Shown here in pieces: positions 46,998-59,394 of a DNA stretch of 64,000 nt; position 1 is the stretch's first letter; each line of letters begins with the position of its first letter. Both the position numbers and the translations under genes were made by a program. Below the pieces are notes generated by a model. That model did no database searches. It was not told where the DNA came from and saw nothing but the letters and a program-made list of their open reading frames with translations. Source of the stretch: Pomphorhynchus laevis (Eukaryota; Acanthocephala; Palaeacanthocephala; Echinorhynchida; Pomphorhynchidae); NCBI GenBank assembly GCA_012934845.2, contig WNNJ02003144.1, positions 1-64,000 on the forward strand, in the 5' to 3' direction.

Positions 46998-47513
46998 ATG
47001 GAAAGCCAATGCGAAAATTCAGTTAAAATCAACACAATGTCCATTATTTGCGCCGAACGTTCTTTTATATCCGGAAATGTTACTATTAACGCTAAGAATG
47101 TAATTCATCCTTGGGTAATCATACAAAGTGAAGGCAATGATGCATCAATTACAATAAATGAAGGTAATCTTATTGAAGAAAAGTGCACGATACACGCACA
47201 GAATAAACATATGACAATTGGTCGAAACAACTGGTTTCAAGTTGGTGCTAAATGTTTCGCTTCTAATATCGGTGATGGTTGTATACTTGAAAGCGGTTCA
47301 TATGTTGGATCTAAAGCCAGCTTGGCAGATAATTGTATTATTGGAGCTGGATGTGTATTTGACCCTGATCAAGAAGAGTGTTTACAAGAAGGAATAATAC
47401 TACAACCGTCTCGCCGGTATAACTCGAATGTTTCTCATGTTCAAGATATAATTCATCATCGGGATCATAGCGCGAGTTTGCTAAAAAATACTCAAGAAAT
47501 AAGAAGAGTTTAA
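46998..47513 (+). CDS. DCTN6: Dynactin subunit 6 (p27)
   Basis: Pointed-end subcomplex subunit of dynactin, the dynein cofactor. Single exon, 171 aa. ATG at 46998 gives MESQCENSVKI, aligning with human MAEKTQKSVKI; the in-frame sequence upstream has no ATG. Left-handed beta-helix hexapeptide-like repeats run from about residue 10 to 135: NVTINAKNVIHPWVII, ITINEGNLIEEKCTIHAQ (human IVIGEGNLIEEQALI), MTIGRNNWFQVGAKC, NIGDGCILESGSYVGSKA (human KMGDNNVIESKAYVGRNV), NCIIGAGCVFDP. The C-terminal tail is charged and somewhat different from human (190 aa). No breaks. AATAAA signals follow at 47618 and 47681. Confidence 0.93.
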   Translation: MESQCENSVKINTMSIICAERSFISGNVTINAKNVIHPWVIIQSEGNDASITINEGNLIEEKCTIHAQNKHMTIGRNNWFQVGAKCFASNIGDGCILESGSYVGSKASLADNCIIGAGCVFDPDQEECLQEGIILQPSRRYNSNVSHVQDIIHHRDHSASLLKNTQEIRRV

Positions 47514-47680
47514 TTTGTTAAACTTCAAAGAGATTTTCTATATTCGAAGATTAACGAGCAAATTCTTATTAATGATGTCGATGGACTTTGTGTATGCCCT
47601 GAATATTTATGAATATAAATAAATGTCTGAATATTTTCCAAACTAACATTGCATTTATAAACTGAAATGCTTTATTTCTG

Positions 47681-47686
47681 AATAAA
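47681..47686 (+). promoter_or_regulatory. DCTN6 polyadenylation signal (AATAAA)
   Basis: AATAAA 168 nt after the DCTN6 stop; another at 47618-47623. Either could serve. Confidence 0.55.
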
Positions 47687-48059
47687 GAAAAAAATGATAT
47701 TTTCATATTTTTACTAAATTTGTGAAATATTCAGCAATTTAATTTCATATTCGTAAATTTCGAATTTTCACCTATAATGATATATTATTTTTATTTGAAG
47801 GGCAAAATTGTTCAATTTTACCTTTCCAAATTTTTGGATCAGCAAAGTTGTTCAAGATATGAAATAAATCTAAATAAAGAATTTAAAAGTGAGTATCTTT
47901 ATATTTTATCTTTATATTTAGATACGTTTACAATGATATTTAAAATTAAAACAAAATATATTTGCCCTTATTTTAACTATTTAGTCGTTCACTTACTAAA
48001 AAATGCACAAAAAGTGTATCTATGGTGAAATTTTTTTATTAAGACATTATTTTGTTAAA

Positions 48060-48370
48060 CTGGAGGGTTGCCTATCACTAGAAGGAACAAAAGCTGAAAG
48101 GAATAATCAATCACACGGTAATATTATAACACGAGGCTTTCCTATCACTAGACATAATATCGTTCGTGATTTGGTAGCAAATGAACTTTCCAATGTCAGT
48201 TGTGAAGTAACTATTGAACCTCAATTGCATGTTTTTTTCTTGAAAATCTAGAATTTGAAAGAACTTTTCAATATGTCAGCACTCTGTGGAATGAGTGGGA
48301 AAGTGCAAATTATATTAAAACGTTTGGAAGGAACAAAAGCTGAAAGGAATAATCAATCACACAGTTGCGA
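48060..48370. repeat. Repeat fragment with weak coding trace
   Basis: The 36-bp block GAAGGAACAAAAGCTGAAAG... occurs at 48081-48116 and 48329-48364. Between them, RHNIVRDLVANELSNV and VTIEPQL are reminiscent of a segment in retroelement-linked proteins of the RHNxVRDxL type, but this is too short to place. Confidence 0.3.
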
Positions 48371-48374
48371 AAAA

Positions 48375-48810
48375 TTTTGATTTGAAAAATAAAAAATTAA
48401 AAATCTATAATTGAGAAAATCTAAGTGACTCTAATCTAAGTGACTGTATCAGAGCGGTACGCTCGCGAATTAATCATCCTGGAAATTAATGGTCGGTTTG
48501 AAAAACATCTAATTCTTAGTTTATTTGTTTGACGCTGACTGCGGTGATTGATGTATTTTGATTTGAAAAATAAAAAATTAAAAATCTATAATTGAGAAAA
48601 TCTAAGTGACTCTAATCTAAGTGGCTGTATCAGAGCGGTACGCTCGCGAATTCATCCTCCTGGAAATTAATGGTCGTTTGAAAAACATCTAATTCTTAGT
48701 TTATTTGTTTGATGCTGACTGCGGTGATTGATGTATTTTGATTTGAAAAATAAAAAATTAAAAATCTATAATTGAGAAAATCTAAGTGACTCTAATCGCG
48801 ATTGATGTAT
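48375..48810. repeat. Tandem array, 180/181-bp unit, 2.4 copies
   Basis: Units start with TTTTGATTTGAAAAATAAAA at 48375, 48556 and 48736. Each full unit has the small hairpin GAGCG-GTA-CGCTC. Units 1 and 2 differ at only a few bases, so the expansion is recent. No ribozyme core found. Confidence 0.92.
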
Positions 48811-49495
48811 TTGAATTTGAAAAAAGTCATTCACTTATGTACGAAATTACTGTTCATGCTTTGCCATGCAAAAATCTCGAGAAGAATCATATTTTCTTTG
48901 AATTTTATATAATTCTTAATTTTAAATTTTAATTCGTTTATAGCATATTGCCGATTTTTTATACAGCAATTAAAATTAATTGAATCCCTTAAATCAATAA
49001 CAAATTTGATTACCGATACATGGAAGACATTGGGTGAATTTAATAAATAATTTAATAGTTATGCAAATATAAAATAAGAATATCAATTGATGATCATACA
49101 TGACTACTTTAAAAATTGCCGTCGCAAATTATATAAATAAAAAGGCATTATAAATTTTAATTTATTGACAACTTAATATATCCGTACAATTTATATACAG
49201 GGGATATATACAAGGATATATTCGTATATCTATCTCGTAAATTCGTACAATCTATGTCGAATTCAAACTCGTACATCCTAACTATCAAATCGCTCTTTGT
49301 GATTTTTCCTTCCTTTTATTGCAAAAGTTTGAAACAAATTGCATACAGTCAATAGGCTCTCTGTATATAGACCTAAGTAGTAATATTCAAATTAGATGGT
49401 TGGTTAGCTCGAAATGACACTCAGATTTAATGTTATGTTTTTTTTGCTTGGATGATTATATCCTCTGCAGCCAGCATCGGTATTATTCACTACTG

Positions 49496-50315
49496 ATGAA
49501 TAGTAAAACGACGAAGGAAGCTCGTGCTAGCTCAACGAATTGGATAACGACTACTCAACAACGACCATTAGAAAATATCGATAAAAGAGGAGGCAGGAGG
49601 TTGGACGCCACCCGGCAAACGCCGCGGGAAACCACATCGGAAACGTGGTATTAAAAGCTATAACTACAACGATTTTACCGCAATTGACAAGCTGGTATCA
49701 GAGAGACAGTTTGATGATAATGAGTCTATACAATGCATTTCGCATTGTAGAACTAGTGATACCGATATTCAACAACATTCATCAGATACGGAACAGAATA
49801 AGCCAGAGAAAGCCAAGAGCCTGTTGGCTCAAACCCCATTTCGGAAAATCAGCCAAATTCAATTGTCTAGTTTTTATCACGTTGACGGGTAAGACTATAT
49901 TGTTCTGGATTCGTTTCTTATTGATATTCAGGATTTGCAGAGTAAGCTAAGCTCCGATGACATTTACTACCAGCAATTGCGCGAACAGTGCAGTGATCAA
50001 GTAAACGAACAGGGCGCAGTCGTAGACGTAATGCCACAGGAATCCCAAGCACTGAATTGCGCAACTAGTATTGAACAAACATTCGGCAAATCCGCGGACT
50101 GCTATGCAGTGGAATTTGCGATGCAGCATATTCGGCTATTTATTGACGGCAGCAACGCTGATGAGAAGCTTCCTCTAAAGAGCGCTCTAGTGAAGAACGG
50201 CGTTACTGACGATGAATATTGCACCAAGCACGACGGACGAAAGAAACGACCTCAAATATCGATAATGTTTGCTGACGACGTTATGTGGCGAGCTGATCAT
50301 CGTTGCCTGGCGTAA
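49496..50315 (+). pseudogene. Unrecognised coding-like region, interrupted
   Basis: GC content and codon-like texture rise here. An ATG at 49496 opens MNSKTTKEARASSTNWITTT; a second frame carries GKRRGKPHRKRGIKSYNYND and LLAQTPFRKISQIQL and, after a break, LSSDDIYYQQLREQCSDQV, QHIRLFIDGSNADEKLPLKS and ISIMFADDVMWRADHRC to a stop at 50313-50315. About two interruptions. I cannot name the family. It could be a decayed host gene, a gene with an unrecognised small intron, or a transposon ORF. Confidence 0.45.
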
Positions 50316-50989
50316 GGTAATCGCGAACGCTCTACTTGCAACCGCGACTCTTATGATGATCGTTAAATCGATGAAGAATTTACTTTTCGTTGACTAAAGT
50401 TATGTTTTTAAAATAACAAAGTTTTTAAAAATTGTTATAATTATGGTTTTTCGGACAATTTGATTGATCTTAAAAAACATCAGTCGTTAAATTTTTTAAT
50501 CTACCTGATTTGATTCCTAACGTAGTAATCTATAACAAACCTGTTAAAAGAATAATATAAATTTATTTAAATCTATTGATATTAAACTTTTGAATTACGT
50601 TCTTCTAATTTTTTTGTTTTTTTTTGTCATAAAAAATATGGTTAACTGCGTTCATTTGGACATTTGCTATAAGCAAACCTTTATACAAACCTTTGGAATT
50701 CCTACGTCGGTATTATAAAATGTCTCGATAACTTGCTAACATTATTTTATTACGTCTAAGATTTGTCCTAAGATATGTAAACTACATGTTTGTTTCATAT
50801 AAATTCGGATTTAATTCCCAAGCGTGAATTTTTATTTAATTAAAGATCGCTAAAATTATCATTTTGTGTTTGTTAATTGAGTTAATTTTTGTGCATTCTC
50901 TATCAACTAAGTCTATTGGTTAGAAATCGTTCGTTGATAAAAGAACATTTTATAATTTTTATCAAGCACATCCATCTTTTAATAAAAAT

Positions 50990-51700
50990 ATGTAAACTAA
51001 AATTGCTGATAAAAAAGGCATATACCTAGATATGAACTTTAAATTAACATTAACTAAAACTACTATTAATTTATATCGTAAAGATGACATATTTAAATTT
51101 ACGAAAAAAACATATTTTTGCATGAGCATTCATGCATACTATATAATATAAAATATAATACATTAAATAATGAAATTTTAAGAATTGCAACAATTTGTAA
51201 CGATATTGATTTTCTTTAAAATCATTTAAATAATTTAATGGATACATATTTTAAAGTAGGTTATTTTAAAATAAAATCAAGCAGAAAATGAAATATATAA
51301 ATCAGCAATATTATTAAAAATAATTTAATCCCTTAAGCGGAGAATTTGTATGGATCGATACTAAGTAATATACTTTGTATTAGAATAAGATAGTTAAAAA
51401 TCAAATTTTATCAGAGGAAATACGCCATTAGCATGTATTTGATCCCGCTGCTATATTTAGTCGAGGACTATGAGCCAATACCTGATAGCATAAGTTCCTT
51501 CTGATGACTTCAAATCCTTTTTCTTATAAAGCGTATGCTATTTATTCGCCAATTCATAAAAATTGACTTTTATTTTAAATTTAAATTTTTAATTTTAATT
51601 TGATATAAATTATAAATCTGATATAACAATTATTTATTATTTATAATTATTTACAATTATTTAATTAATTATTAATCATTTATTTTTATTTAGCATTATT
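50990..51700 (+). mobile_element. Penelope-like element B, RT C-terminal end and terminal repeat
   Basis: KGIYLDMNFKLTLTKTTINL and YRKDDIFKFTKKTYFCMSIH match the segment after the catalytic DD in PLE A (EGIYLDMNI...). Past the thumb the sequence aligns with PLE A across the RT/terminal-repeat junction (TAATATACTTTGTAT, then TCATCAGAGGAAATACGCC-like), giving a second independent example of RT running straight into the structured repeat. No GIY-YIG follows. 5'-truncated. Confidence 0.82.
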
Positions 51701-51789
51701 TTTAATTTATTAATATTCTTATTAATATAATTGATTATATTAATAAAATAATTTTTATCTTATTTAAATTCTTATCTTGTTTTAAATTC

Positions 51790-52610
51790 GAAATGGACAT
51801 TCTCGAAACATATTTCCAACAAGTGTGTCAAGGCAACTAAAAGAATGTATTCCTTCAGAAACATAAGTAATTTGTCCTTCGATGGTGCCCTAAGATTATT
51901 TAAGGTGATGATCTTTCCTATATTCACATATGGTACACAGGCGATTTGGCTTGATCTTACTACTGCTAATATCCGCAAATTCGATTCGCTTCAATGGTGG
52001 TATATTAAACGTATTACAGGGATCTCGCACATGTCATCTTCGGCTATCACCCATGACCTCTTCGACATTAGTGTCAGCGTTATCTCAACTCCCATCAGTG
52101 TGTATACCTTTGCAAATTCGTTTAATTTACCTATAACACCGGCAATCTCGATCAATCTCAGCAATACGCAGATTACTGTTGCAAAACTGGATCCTGCTAT
52201 TTATTGCACTCCGGTATTTCTTCAGACTAATTGGAAAAGGCCATTTAATGCAAACCGACAGCTTGTTTTGAGATTATCTATTCATGGCTACCATGATAAA
52301 TTTGGTATGATCAGGTTGCCTTGTCATTCGATAAATTCTGACTTTCGCTGACGTTTCTGTGGACTTTCATGTTGTGGCCTTCTCAATCTGTTTTCCTGTT
52401 CAGTTCTTTCTACATGGAGTTTCTACAAAGTAGATTCGATATCGTCATTTCGTAACGTTCCCACAACTTCTGCACACTTTTCGTCCTCGTGATGGATGAC
52501 GACTAGCTCGATAAGTACAATAATATACTGACATCTTTGTATATAAACTGACCGTATTTTCTACCTCCATCGCTTACAAGCGGAAGTGAGAAAAATAAAA
52601 CTTTTCAGAT
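51790..52610 (+). mobile_element. LINE 3' fragment nested in a PLE terminal repeat
   Basis: MIFPIFTYGTQAIWLDLTTA and KFDSLQWWYIKRITGISHMS are the region after the RT thumb of a non-LTR element (VxPxLTYGxExW...LDxxxxxxLKRxxGxxxxxxxxxVYxL). It is followed by a short Cys-rich end (FCGLSCCG) and a 3' UTR to AATAAAACTTTTCAG. The PLE repeat's other edge (ACGTAGATTCAGTTAGCTGA) resumes at about 52944. Confidence 0.7.
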
Positions 52611-52939
52611 TAATAAGATAATTGATAAAATATAATATAATATAATCAATTAATAATTGATTTTATTAATATAATTTATTAATTTAATAAATTATATTTA
52701 TTAATAATTTTTTTATTAATTAATTATATTTATTATTAATTTATTAATTTAATAAATTATATTGTTGTTAATAATATTTATATTGTTATAATTATATTGT
52801 TATCAATAATTTTGATTGCTTATCTGTTTTGAAATGATTAAAAAATTGCTTTTCTTTTGAATTCTTATAAATTATTATCTAAAATAGAAATAATAAAATC
52901 ATGTATTTTCATTTAGCATTATTTATTTTATTTATAAAT

Positions 52940-52985
52940 AGTATAAGATACGTAGATTCAGTTAGCTGAACTGACTTATCTGGAA
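52940..52985 (-). repeat. Edge of PLE B terminal repeat
   Basis: ATACGTAGATTCAGTTAGCT matches the outer edge of the structured repeat family; it is separated from the rest of the repeat (51400-51700) by the LINE fragment and an AT tract. Confidence 0.6.
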
Positions 52986-52999
52986 CTTCATCTTTCTGA

Positions 53000-55900
53000 G
53001 CATCATTAGACGGTGATGCTCCGGTGAATTTATTATTTGGAATTTTCTTCCATTTGTTGTACGATACGAATATAATGACAATTTTTTAGGTTACTCCTGA
53101 CTTTTATGTGTGTATTTTATGGATAATTTGTAGCCTATTGTGTTATTTTATCGTTTCATGTTGCCGCAAATGAAATATTAAAGTGCACAGTGTATTAATC
53201 ATTTGCAATTCAATGATTACCAATCTGAATAAGAGCACAGATCTGTGTTTAAAATTTATGGAAAATTAAATAATCTTTTTTTGCAACATACATTCTATAA
53301 TAAAGTTTAATTTGTTAGTAAAAGAATTGATGTCGTAATTTCGTAAATTTAAACATTGACTTTAAAAGTTTTATGAAATATTAGCTCTTTATATCTGTTT
53401 AAAACTTTAGGTAATTATTTATTGGAACGGATTTATCGCTTTATTAATTCTTATAATAAACAAAACGCGAAAAAATAGATATCATGAAATATATTAACTT
53501 TTACATTTTAAATACTAATAGTTTATGAAAAATAAATCGCAAAATTTCAACGTTACTATAATAATTCATACATTAAATTTTACATTTTTGAAATTTTTGA
53601 TTTTTGGAGGTCTAATTAACTAATTGTTTCTTTATATATTTTTACAATAATAATCGGATTTTAGAAAACAAAAATAAGAAACATTAATTTTTAGATCCGA
53701 AAGAATTTGACGAAAACATAAATCATAGATTTATTTAAAGTTGGCAACGTTTTTTATTGTCTGCAAGCATGCCACTATATGTGCTACCTTTAAACCGTCT
53801 TTAAGTATATTATTCTCTTATATACCCTTTAACCACACTTAAATATTAAAAGAAGATTAAATTATTAATTTAATATTAATAAATATTATTAATATTAAAT
53901 ATTAATATTAATTCAGCTTTATGAGTATATCTAAATTACATTATGTTTTCCACATTATACTAAAAAATTAAATTTGACTCTAACCAGATAAGCCTTAAAA
54001 TAGATTTGTAATAAAGATATTAATTGTAATATATTAATATATATTACGGAAATAGTTGAAAGATAGCTGTCCTGAATCCGTTTTTCGGCGAAATTACAAG
54101 TTAATACTGCACGCTACTTTTGTTTCATAATTTATTTTTAATGTTTATTGTTCAATTTTGTGTAATTTATTTATTCTTTATATTAAATTACCCAAGTATG
54201 AACAAGATTGATTATTAATTCTATATCTAAACAGACCAAACAGTATATAAAAGTAAAGCTTTACCTGTATTTCAAATTAAATAAAATGCTCGAATTGATT
54301 ATAAATTTAATTTAATCTGATTATTAGATTAGTTAATATAAATGCGATATGGTTATTAGTTGATTAATTAATATATTATAATTATTTATAAATAATTATA
54401 TATTATAAATATATTATATTGATAATATATTATGTTATTTTCACAAAATATAATTAAATAATTTAATTCCAAGCTATCAATTAAATAATATATAATAATA
54501 GATATTAGATAATGTAACAGGTTTTGTGCTTAAATATAATTTGAAAATAATTATTTGTAATTTATTTTATTAAGATGACTATAATAATGACTATAATAAT
54601 TTTCACGCGACTATAATAATGCACATGTGATATTTGTTTGGATGAACAAAAATAAATTATACTTTTTTATCTGGTGGTTTCTTTATCTCACGTGAAAATT
54701 ATACTTGCAGAAAAATGCTAAAACGTTCATAAGTTCTACCTTCTATGTAAATACCAGAGAAAGATTGATATGCAAGAGAAACTGTAAATACAAGTGAAAG
54801 ACGGAATAGAGCGATTATTTTGTTTAGTGTAAATTTCTAATAGCAGAAATATTTTCTGCTGGAATTATTTAACAATGAATGATTTTTCGGCTTATTCAAA
54901 TCTGAAATGACTCAATGAAGGCCCAATTTTTAATCGCAGTTGAACACCTTACCGGATGTTTCTCTTGTAAGAAACATATATATCAGTAAGTTGGTTTAAT
55001 ATCAATAGTTTGATTCTGTAATGACTTGAAATAATTATGTATATTTTTGTATGATGACCAGCGAAATATCGGTAAATTATTTTTCTTTAACTGATCATCT
55101 TCAAAGGTTCGATTTAAAAACAACGTGAATATATCGAAATAAGTTATTTCTAATAATTATAAGTTAATGTACCAATTTTTAATTAATTAGAAATTAATAT
55201 TAATTCTTAATCGAACAAATTTATCAGGGAACGAATTAATATTATTTTTCTTTAATAAGTATTTAAGAAAAATAAATTTTTTATACTTTATAACATATTT
55301 TTTAGTTTTTATAAAATACAATTTATTTTAAATAATTATTTAAAAAGTATAATTTACTAAAAAATATAATTATAATGTAAATAATTTTATTTTTAAATGC
55401 TAAAGTAAAAAAGCAAATTTTTTAATTTTAATAGTTAGGAGGATTTACAATCCAACAGAATCAGTGGATTTTCTAACGAGACTGCGTTTATTTTAAGAAT
55501 ACAATAATTACTGATTTGTTTCTTATACATTAACGATTGATCGACAAAACTAATTTGATTTAAAACTCGATAAATTTTTGTAACACAAAAGTCTCATGGG
55601 TTCAAGAAAATTTCAAATAGCTAAATTTTAGAAAGAAAAACGTGAAATAATTGAATAATAATTAATGCATAAAATTAATCAATTATGATTAATATTGTGT
55701 AATTAATATTAATCTTTTATGATTTTTTTATTATGATTAATCTTTCATCAATCAATTTATGATTGATGAACAAAACCGGTCAATAACAATCTATATTGTA
55801 TCAATTAATAATTATTAAACACGACAATTGATTAATCTGATACAAATCCTATTACAAAACTTTATCATGCTGTTTCAAGTGTTAAACGAATTTCCAATAG

Positions 55901-56620
55901 CGAAATTCTTTGATACTCTAAGCTGAGTATTTGAGTATTCAAGTGTTAAACGAAATTCCAATAGCGAAATTCTTGGATACTCTTAGCTGTGTTGCATTTT
56001 TATGTAGAAAAACTTATAAACCGAAAAGTCGAAACCGACATTTCGATCGACCAATGAATCACAACAATCTATTGTTTCATTAGCTGCTCTATATATTATA
56101 TATAATTAGTCGATCTAATTATAATTATAATTAGATCGACTATTATAATTCTAATTATATTAGAATTTTTTACTTGATAAACAATTTTATTTTAATTTTA
56201 GGTCGAATAAAATTACACAATAAGTTGAATTTATTGTTACTCAAATTAATTATAGATTACAATTAAAATTTAATGTATTTAATTTTAAAAAAATTAAATT
56301 TAATTTTAATTAAATTTTAATTAAATTTAATTCAATTAAATTTAATTTTTTCCAACTCTATGCCTAATAATAAGATTTTAACTATTTATTAAATTACAAT
56401 AAAATCACTAAAATCAATAAAATCATACCTTTTTCTCATGAGCTGAGTATAATTTACTTTGCACGAGCTTAACGATCACGAGATCCCGAGTAAATATATT
56501 TTAATTTTCTTTCTATTAGATTGACTATCCCATGCGACTTTTTGTTTTCTACTCTTTTATGTTTGTTTTGTAATACTTGACTATGTTTTGTACTTTTGTA
56601 TTTATCTGTTTCAATGAAGA
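53000..56620. other. AT-rich spacer, few features
   Basis: No gene seen. Contains a 64-bp tandem duplication (55876-55939 and 55940-56003) and a 34-bp perfect palindrome (56108-56141). Confidence 0.45.
56108..56141. repeat. 34-bp perfect palindrome
   Basis: AGTCGATCTAATTATAA followed immediately by its exact reverse complement; no loop. Confidence 0.92.
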
Positions 56621-56629
56621 CCAAATATA

Positions 56630-56965
56630 TTTTGTTGGAGACCTCAACGGGCATGTATGGAAAGTATGTAAGAAATATAAATATCCTCCAAAATACGGGT
56701 CGCTCCAATCCTGAGCAAAATGTAAGAGGCAAGAATCCGGTGGTACAGCAATCTGTTGCGAAATGAAAATCGCTCCCTTGCAAAGACCGCCTTAAAGTAC
56801 GAGATTAGAAGCAAAGTTCCGAGAGGTCTACCCAAGCCTAGATGGCCTTCATACAGATCTGATGGCATCTGGAATTCACTCAAACCAGGCTCCAGATCCG
56901 GCGAAATGGAGGGCTAAATCTCACATAGCCGACCCCGCCTCAAAACGGACAAAGGTTAAAAATAA
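56630..56965 (+). mobile_element. RTE-like LINE C-terminal fragment
   Basis: VPRGLPKPRW, then DPAKWRAKSHIADPA, match the RGRPKxRW ... DRAKWRxxxxxADP signature at the C-terminus of RTE-clade proteins. It spans more than one frame. A second fragment of this type, antisense, is at 18240-18480. Confidence 0.65.
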
Positions 56966-57513
56966 GAAGAATGAAGACCAAATATTTTTAAGATTCTTCA
57001 GGGGCAGGTTCTAGATGAAATAGAAACGAGCAATTCCGATTAATTCCTTTTTGTCCTTATTATGACTCATTAATATAACTGCTGGATGTAAAGGAAGACC
57101 AAGCATGACAGCTTAACGGCATGATTATTGAAATGCTCAGAGCTCCATTCAGTGCAAGATCACCATACTAATACTAACGAATAATACATTAAAATTAAAT
57201 ATTTTCAGCAAATTCTTTATATATCATTGTGTTAGACGTCAAATGAGGTTAAAACGAGCGATTCTAATGATTAACTATTCATGGTTATTAGAATCTTCCT
57301 TGGGATACTCCCAAATTGCTAGTTGCTGAAATAAACCTCTAGAAGGCCAACTAACGATATCATTATTGCAATGTATATAACATTGCAATTCCACAAGTCT
57401 CAAACCGGCCGGTTTTACACTAGTGCGTCTAATTACACTATTTAATACGCAACTAATGTTGATGAAGTGATGGCAATCCTCACTCTACAGCCAGTATTGT
57501 AGTGTATTCCTCT

Positions 57514-57540
57514 ATGATGAGTCGTAATAATGACGAAACG
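57514..57540 (+). ncRNA. Hammerhead-like remnant
   Basis: ATGATGA, GTCG, loop TAATAA, TGAC, GAAA: correct stem II geometry, but the first core C is A and no stem I is visible. Probably dead. Confidence 0.3.
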
Positions 57541-58099
57541 ACATTTTTTAGGATTGTCATTTCAAGTCGAAAATATTTATTTGTGGATTTTGTGAAGCTC
57601 ACAAGTTTGACTATTGTACCGTTTTGTTTCTTAGCTGTTTTTCTTTTTATCGGTTATATAGTTGTTTAAGAAAATCCTTATTATTATAAAGCTCACAAGT
57701 TTGACATCTTGGTTGAATAAAGCAAAGTGCTGCAGCTAAAAATCAAGCATTTTAATCATTTAAAGACTGGATTTAGATCGTCTGCAATCTAAAAGTTTCG
57801 TGCATTATCATATTCTTTTTAAAATGCGATGTAATTGGAAATTCGTAAAGCATATGTCACGTCGAAAACCTTTACACTAAGGGCATTAGCACAAGCGGGC
57901 AGAAAGCCTTTCTATAACAGGTACGATGTCATGTTTATATCATGAACAGAACAAAGTTATTTTAATGTTGCAGAAGTAACACACAAAGTAACACAAGCCC
58001 ACAAAGGCGATACAGATTGAGAGCAATAATTACTCGTTTAGAAGCATTGAACGTAGTTGCTTTTTTAAAAAAGGAAGTGAAGATGAAGATCGCAGGTAA

Positions 58100-58455
58100 T
58101 CAGATAGGGAATTTAAAAGAAGAGGAGCAGCAATATGTAGGGTCGCAGGTGATTAAGTAGGGGACGAACAATGACCGCCTTCCAAAGAACAGGAAATATT
58201 CCATTCCGAATGGACGAGTTAAAGTTGCTGGGGCTAAACTTTAGTATAAGAACCACGCATTTAGCTGGTCATATTGATGTAATAGTAAGGGTATACTAGA
58301 CTAAGTTCAAAGGAAATTCCAAAGTAGAGGAGCATCAATATGTAGGGTCGCAGGTGATTAGGTAGGGAACGAACAATGACTGCTTTCCAAAGAACAGGAA
58401 AATTCCATTCCGGATGGACGAATTAAAGTGACTGGGGCTGAACTTTAGTCCAGTG
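58100..58455 (-). mobile_element. LINE RT N-terminal fragment, duplicated
   Basis: The ~130-bp stretch 58117-58250 recurs at 58326-58452. On the minus strand it encodes SSIRNGIFPVLWKAVIVRSL, like the (T)GxFPxxWKxAxVxPL block just before the NYRPISLL box of LINE reverse transcriptases. Confidence 0.55.
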
Positions 58456-58479
58456 GTGGAGATATACGTTTATAAAGAT

Positions 58480-59370
58480 TACTTTTGGTAAGGGATCATA
58501 TTCTAGAAATCTATTAGAAACCTAATCTATGTGTGTGATCCGCTAGCTGGACTACACACATCTCATCACTAGGTCTAATCCTAGTGGATGAGACTAGTGG
58601 TCTCATCCATTAGGCTGTATGGAGCTGCCAGCCTACTGGATGTTACTCTGAATCGCGATACAGACGACCAGTCTGAATCGCGATACAGTTTTTGTTATGC
58701 AGTACTAATATACTAACATTTTCATTTGTAATGATATATTTAATACAGTAGGACTCTACTAATCAGCCTAGGTGGGTCTCATCAGCTGTTGAGTTAGATC
58801 TATAATTTACGTTTCAGCAATTATTATCTGCTTACTCCGTACACTGGTGCTGATCTGATGTGAACTCATTGCGTTGTTATCGAGATTCAACGTTACGTCC
58901 ACTGGCTAATAATAGTAATGTATATTACTTTATAAAAAGTAATATATTTTCTGTATATTACTTTATCACATATGATAGGTTTCTAATAGATCGTTAGAAT
59001 ACGATCCCCTAGCAATCAGATGATATCGATATCGCGATACAGACTTCCGAGTTCGAATCCAATCAGCACCAGTGTACGGACTATACAGATAATAAGGGTG
59101 GAAACGTGAAATGTAGGTCTGGGTCAGCAGCTAATTAGACTCGACCAGGCTGATTAGTAGCGTCCTGCTGTATCTAGAATAAGAACTACTATACCTGTGA
59201 GGATAATATTGTGCCACAATCAGAAAAATTTCAGCTCACAGATGTAATCAAGTTAAATTAAAAACTCATTGCAAATGACAGCATGAAAAATAGTGATCCT
59301 GCTATCTAATCACACACATAGGGTAAGTTTCTAATAGATCGTTAGAATAAGATCTCCTCAAATTTATTAA
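58480..59370. repeat. Inverted pair of SINE-like repeats
   Basis: 58740-58870 is an inverse, ~80% copy of 59040-59170. The plus copy has GAGTTCGAATCC (59049-59060), a perfect tRNA B-box-like string, upstream of ATCAGCACCAGTGTACGGAC. A third shared block (TCTAATAGATCGTTAGAAT-type) occurs at about 58500, 58980 and 59327. A convincing A box was not found. Confidence 0.55.
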
Positions 59371-59394
59371 AATCTAATAAATTTAATTATCAAA

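Noticed and set aside
48060-48251. 82-aa ORF as a host gene
   Set aside because: It overlaps a local direct repeat and has only a vague retroelement-like string.
49889-49931. 43-nt micro-intron (GTAAGA...TTCAG) in the unrecognised coding-like region
   Set aside because: The splice sites look right, but joining them does not keep the long downstream frame, so it is not supported.
59049-59060. A genuine tRNA gene
   Set aside because: Only the B box is present; no cloverleaf can be drawn around it.
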